From the NCBI GenBank assembly GCA_907165135.1, contig OU015567.1, forward strand, positions 9,305,001 through 9,369,000: DNA of 64,000 nt. The letters are read 5' to 3'. A program made the position numbers and the translations under genes. This document shows positions 60,262 to 64,000 of this stretch, in pieces; the first letter of the stretch is position 1; every line of letters starts with the position of its first letter. This DNA comes from Oikopleura dioica. Its lineage: Eukaryota > Chordata > Appendicularia > Copelata > Oikopleuridae. The notes beneath the pieces are model-generated. The model was not told the DNA's origin. It searched no databases and worked only from the letters and a program-made list of their open reading frames with translations.

Positions 60262-62446
60262 CTCGCGCCGTTTCTATTGGCATGGAACAACTCATGGACC
60301 TCGGCAAAGTCTCCTTCACTAGTGGAGGTATATGCCGCATTCTATTTCTGTAATTAGAAGTTAACTCTTTACGGACGACGCCAGTGCCAATTTTAGTGAA
60401 TAATTGATTGACTATAACCTTAACTCAATATTCTGAGATTAGGTTTTTGCCCCTGGCGATCAGGCAGGTGCAATCGCCGAGAGCCATCGGGCGATCTCGC
60501 TTGACCTGTAACTGTAAAATACTTATGTCAGCTTACGCCATCTAAATTAATTAAAATACTCATAGTCTGCAGGCATAAATAATGAACTAACGTCGAGTTT
60601 ACGTCGATTTTCTGGCAGTGGAGTATAAATAGTTGAGCAAGGATACTCTCTAATCGATCAAACTGGCTATAAGATGATAGTATATAAAACCAAACATAAG
60701 GAGTAATTGACTGAAAAATCACAAGATGAATTGAAATATTTTAAGATTATTCTCTGACGATCCAGAATGTTGATGATGATAAACAAGGACTCTGGAACTG
60801 TCAGCAAGCGGGTCGAATAGTCGCGTCTTACAATCTCATTGTCGATGGTAAATATTCAAATGAATGCTTCCAAATCCATTTAACACCGTCTTTCCCAGTG
60901 CCACCTGAAATTGAAATGGTGTCATCCTCGCCCGTCGAAGTAGGTGAAGATTCGACGTTGATCTGTCAGGCATCTGGACGACCCCGACCGAAGATTTACT
61001 GGACACGAAAGGGAGGAGAAACTATAGGTATGTTGAATCAATGCTAAGACTTATAGAAAATAAACAATTTGCGCGGAATCAGAGTTATTGATTTTGGATT
61101 ATTCAGACGGAGCCAAAACGATCGAACTTGCTGATGCAGATGGAGTTCAGCGATCCCAAGGTACATCTACATGTCTTTAATCCCTTCCATTACAATGCAA
61201 TTATACCGACCCGTCCATAAAGAAACCAAAAATAGTATCTTATTTTGCTTTCAGGAACTTTGGTGGTTCAAAATGTGACAAAATCGATGATTGCGGAAAT
61301 TTCCTGCAACGCACAAAGCCGCGCTACCACCGCCACCCAAACGACAGATGTGAACGTGAAATGTAAGCGCGATTCGATTTTTGACTACTCATTAGCTTGG
61401 AACACACACACAAACGAGAGTAGAGGCACAGATGCTCGTTAACGATAATTGTTTTGTATTTTGTCCCGAAATCATCATTTCCCATGAGTGCGCTAATCAC
61501 AATTACATGAGCGCGTTTTCGTGATTTGTTTTGTGCCTTTAGGTTCAAATGATGTTCTCGGGGTCAAGATACACGCTCATGCATGCTAGTTCATCATCAC
61601 AATATGTCATTTACATTTCCATCCTCAATGAATTTCTATTCATTTTCGCATGATCAACTTTTTAGTAAAAATTTTGAGCAATAATTAATGCTAGGCTCAA
61701 GATTTTTCCTCGCATGATTTTAAACAATGATTTTTAAAAATTGTATAGCTGCCCCCGTGGTGATAACAGAGGAGGGTTTGGGGATGACGAAGCGAAGGTA
61801 TGCCAAAGTAGGCAGTGCCACCCAAGTCTCCTGCATCGTACAAGGCTTTCCTATTCCTACTGTACGATGGTGGCTCGATGAGCGATTGTAAGTTGCTCAC
61901 AAGAGATAGGTTTTATTAATGATCATAGCTTGCGGATTGATGAGATCGAGGACGAGCGCATAAAGTTATGTACGAATGTCAGGGATGACGCCAAGTATGG
62001 CCGCATTATAATTTACACGATATGGAAGTGTTCATCAATTTTTAAACTCATTTTTAGTCCAAAAATGTCACTCTTGCTTTCTCGTCTTGCATTTTAACGA
62101 CAACGATACAGTAATAATGCAATAACTCTAAGTACCATCGATGCAAGTCAAGAGCTTGAGTAAAAATCATTTTTGAGCACTGTAAAAGCAATAAAAGAAG
62201 TGAAAGATGCCGACTTCGGTGTATACAAGTGTGAACCTTCTAATGAACTTGGATCCGACCATTTCAAAGCGGTCCTTGCCCGTAAAAAGGCAAAATTTTA
62301 GATACAATTTAACACTCATCCTAGGCCTTCCGAAAACCACGAACGAAGCTCAAACTCAAGCACGCAAATCGGGCCAAAATGGAGCCTCTACTCAATCTGT
62401 CAATTTGCTAACGCTTGGATTCCTGCTTGCGTATCTCCTTATTTAA

Positions 62447-63033
62447 GAAAAAAAAACTGCTTTTCCGAAACAAAATCAGCCACGTTACCTCCACTTATTT
62501 GTACAGCGTCTCAAAATTACATTCATTTTTGATAATTTAGTAGAACACATGTGACACATGTATTTACATCCCTTTTTCAAGACTAAAATAGACAAGTTGC
62601 AATCCACCACTTGCCGAGGCTCCCTTGGCGTCCAAGTTCTTGCTGTAATGAATAAAATATTTCAAAAAAAAAACCTGGGTGTTGATTTTGATAAAACAAG
62701 AGAGAGATATTGAGATCTTGATCTTGAGAGATTTTGATAAAAGAGGGATTGTAGAATTGAAGGCATCATGTGGCTTATCATAAAGCAGCCTTGTTTGTGT
62801 TCCAGTACAATAAGTACTGGAATTTAGTTTCTGCAAAGTCCCATTCATATACTGATCGAACAAGGCAGTTGATTAAGCATCATGAGTCTACTTAGCATAT
62901 GATTTTTATTTGCTTCTTGTTGAAAACGCATGGCAAATGTTGTCTAGTCACCGTGCAAATAGTGCCATGCCGTTGAAATTCAAATAGAACGTGCGTCCAG
63001 AACGAAAATTTCAATAACACACTAATTTTAAAT
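62447..63033. other. Spacer between Ig copy B and the membrane-protein gene
   Basis: 587 bp, counterpart of 57038-57607. An AATAAA near 62650 may end the Ig transcript. A small insertion near 62700-62745, with repeated GAGATATTGAGATC-like units, distinguishes it from unit A. No exon. Confidence 0.5.
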
Positions 63034-64000
63034 ATGCGCTTCGCAAGAGAGGTCGGAGAACTACTCGATGCCATCAAGGACAAGATCGATGGTGGAGCTG
63101 AAGGGCTCCTTGGCGATGCTGGAGATGCAGTAGCAGATGCTTTCGGCAATGTTGGAGAGAGCATCGATAAAGCTGTCGGCGGTGCTGTTGACAACGCTGG
63201 TGATGCCGTTGCAAGTGCTTTTGGCAATGCTGGAGATGTTCTTGGAGACTCATTTGAAGGTAGTATTTACGTTTTATATTTTAAGACTACCTATTCTTAT
63301 AGACATGCAAGACGTAGCTGGCGATATGGTCAAAGACATTAAAAATGCGTTTCAGCAGAAACTCAACGAATTAGATGACAAATTTGAGGATTTGGCCGAC
63401 AATATCAACTTCGGAGGTTGTTCTAATCTTCATCCGTCCAATGACTTCCCGGTAATGGAGTGGGCCGCTTGGACGATGGTCTTTCTTCCGCTCATTTCGA
63501 TCATCATCAACTGCATCTTTACGAGAAAGCAGACCAGCAAAGAAGATGATGGCGAAACATCGCCAGTCCAAAGCAAATCGGCAAAAATAAGACAAATTTA
63601 TCATTTTTTTATTGTTATTTAGGTTCACTCCTCATCTGTTGGACTTGTAGGCATTCTCTCGATGATTGCTGGAACTCTCTTCCTTATCTTCTACTACAAT
63701 GTATGTTCTGGATACTGATAAGGTTTATAGATTATTTTTAGTTCAAAAACTGTAACGAAGCTACTTTCGGAACATGCTGGAATCAAACTATGCTAAAATG
63801 GCACGTTGGAATGACCCTTGCTGTTGTTGTTGCCGGAGCCATCTGCTCGACATTGATCACGATTGTTATGATCATGCTCGTAAGTTGAAACAAGCCCTAC
63901 AAAAATGATTTTTTTAGGTCTGCCAAGGTGGTGGATGCATGCAGGCAATTTGCTTTCACATCTTCCTTCAATTCCGTAAGAAAAATTTACACAATTGTTT
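63034..64000 (+). CDS. Multi-pass membrane protein with Gly/Ala/Asp repeat N-terminus (partial, 3' end outside)
   Basis: Exons 63034-63259, 63303-63565, 63623-63700, 63742-63889 and 63918-63975 are in phase; the gene continues past the window. The N-terminus (~1-75) has heptad-like repeats of the form GDAGDAVADAFGNVGESIDK, which should form amphipathic helices. After a second amphipathic stretch (FQQKLNELDDKFEDLADNI) come three hydrophobic segments: AAWTMVFLPLISIIINCIF, VGLVGILSMIAGTLFLIFYY and MTLAVVVAGAICSTLITIVM, with Cys-containing loops (NCNEATFGTCWN; CQGGGC). I do not recognise the family; a four-span tetraspan-like layout is possible. The intron at 63566-63622 is placed by phase; the site is the least certain. 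A truncated copy of exon 1 sits at 57608. Confidence 0.72.

Larger units (their letters stand above)
58851..62446 (+). pseudogene. Three-Ig-domain GPI-anchored protein, copy B, disrupted by a transposon
   Basis: All ten exons of copy A are present with the same sizes (58851-58954, 59406-60327 interrupted, 60746-60847, 60899-61027, 61107-61160, 61255-61362, 61749-61887, 61929-62029, 62189-62281, 62325-62446). Removing the element and one target-site copy (59488-60269) restores exon 2 to exactly 140 bp, and the total to 363 codons. As it stands the frame enters the element after SIPRA and stops at 59712, within Ig1. Splice sites and the other exons look functional, so the break is recent. Exonisation or splicing-out of the element cannot be excluded without transcripts. 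Confidence 0.85.
57781..63204. repeat. Tandem duplication unit B (4.6 kb plus 0.78-kb insertion)
   Basis: Starts with the same ATTCGAGGTCGTCC as unit A. It carries the second Ig gene and passes without a break into the intact membrane-protein gene, diverging from unit A after GCTGGTGATGC. A transposon insertion at 59488-60261 plus its 8-bp target duplication accounts for most of the length difference; small differences occur near 58690, 59005, 60510 and 62710. Confidence 0.93.

Noticed and set aside
59880-60340. Minus-strand ORFs of 91-136 codons within the MITEs
   Set aside because: Repetitive (GIQIPIL/VFKYQ type) translation of palindromic repeats; no transposase motif.

Overview
The window is animal nuclear DNA from a very compact genome. 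Most introns are 38-60 bp, intergenic gaps are short, and almost every start codon sits 0-8 nt after a pyrimidine/T-rich AG acceptor, as expected where a spliced leader is trans-spliced. With chordate-type orthologues (Zic, CIB2-type, CELF, CEMIP-like, ALK-type domain), this points to a larvacean tunicate, most likely Oikopleura. The species is inferred from gene style; no species marker was read.

Layout. 1-9603 (+): the TPX2 C-terminus, then IPO5, an MTHFD2-like folate enzyme and POLD1. 9757-11072 (+): mevalonate kinase, tail-to-tail with an MIF4G-domain gene on the minus strand (11096-12135). 12243-17641 (+): a 49-residue ORF closely followed by ABHD18, then lunapark and a RING/TRAF-type zinc-finger gene. 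About 3 kb of non-coding DNA precedes a Zic gene (20721-22300). Next come a catalytically degenerate PLA2-like secreted protein, a CK1-family kinase and an hnRNP. 27195-37554 (+): IFT88, BNIP1/SEC20 and KIF3A; the 4.5-kb intron of BNIP1 contains a complete CEMIP/TMEM2-family gene on the opposite strand. 38380-46899 (+): RABL6, a CELF gene without a visible RRM1, and a CIB2-type calcium-binding protein. 48427-52519 (+): a secreted protein joining a coiled coil, a CASPR-type fibrinogen-like domain and an ALK/LTK-type glycine-rich domain; one of its introns holds two tRNA-derived SINE-like copies.

53165-63204 is a head-to-tail duplication of a ~4.6-kb unit carrying a GPI-anchored three-Ig-domain gene and the 5' end of a neighbouring multi-pass membrane protein gene. 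The second Ig copy is broken in exon 2 by a 774-bp hAT-type MITE (8-bp target duplication), which itself contains a 300-bp MITE with a 9-bp target duplication. The intact membrane protein gene runs off the right edge.

IFT88 and KIF3A (intraflagellar transport particle and motor) lie in one same-strand cluster with short gaps, which may be an operon. Several well-conserved genes (POLD1, MVK, LNPK, CEMIP-like, CIB2-like) have single-base frame breaks at or near short homopolymers. In POLD1, LNPK, CEMIP-like and CIB2-like one base restores the frame. MVK would need several changes whose sum is zero. Consensus errors in the assembly are a likelier cause than gene decay.
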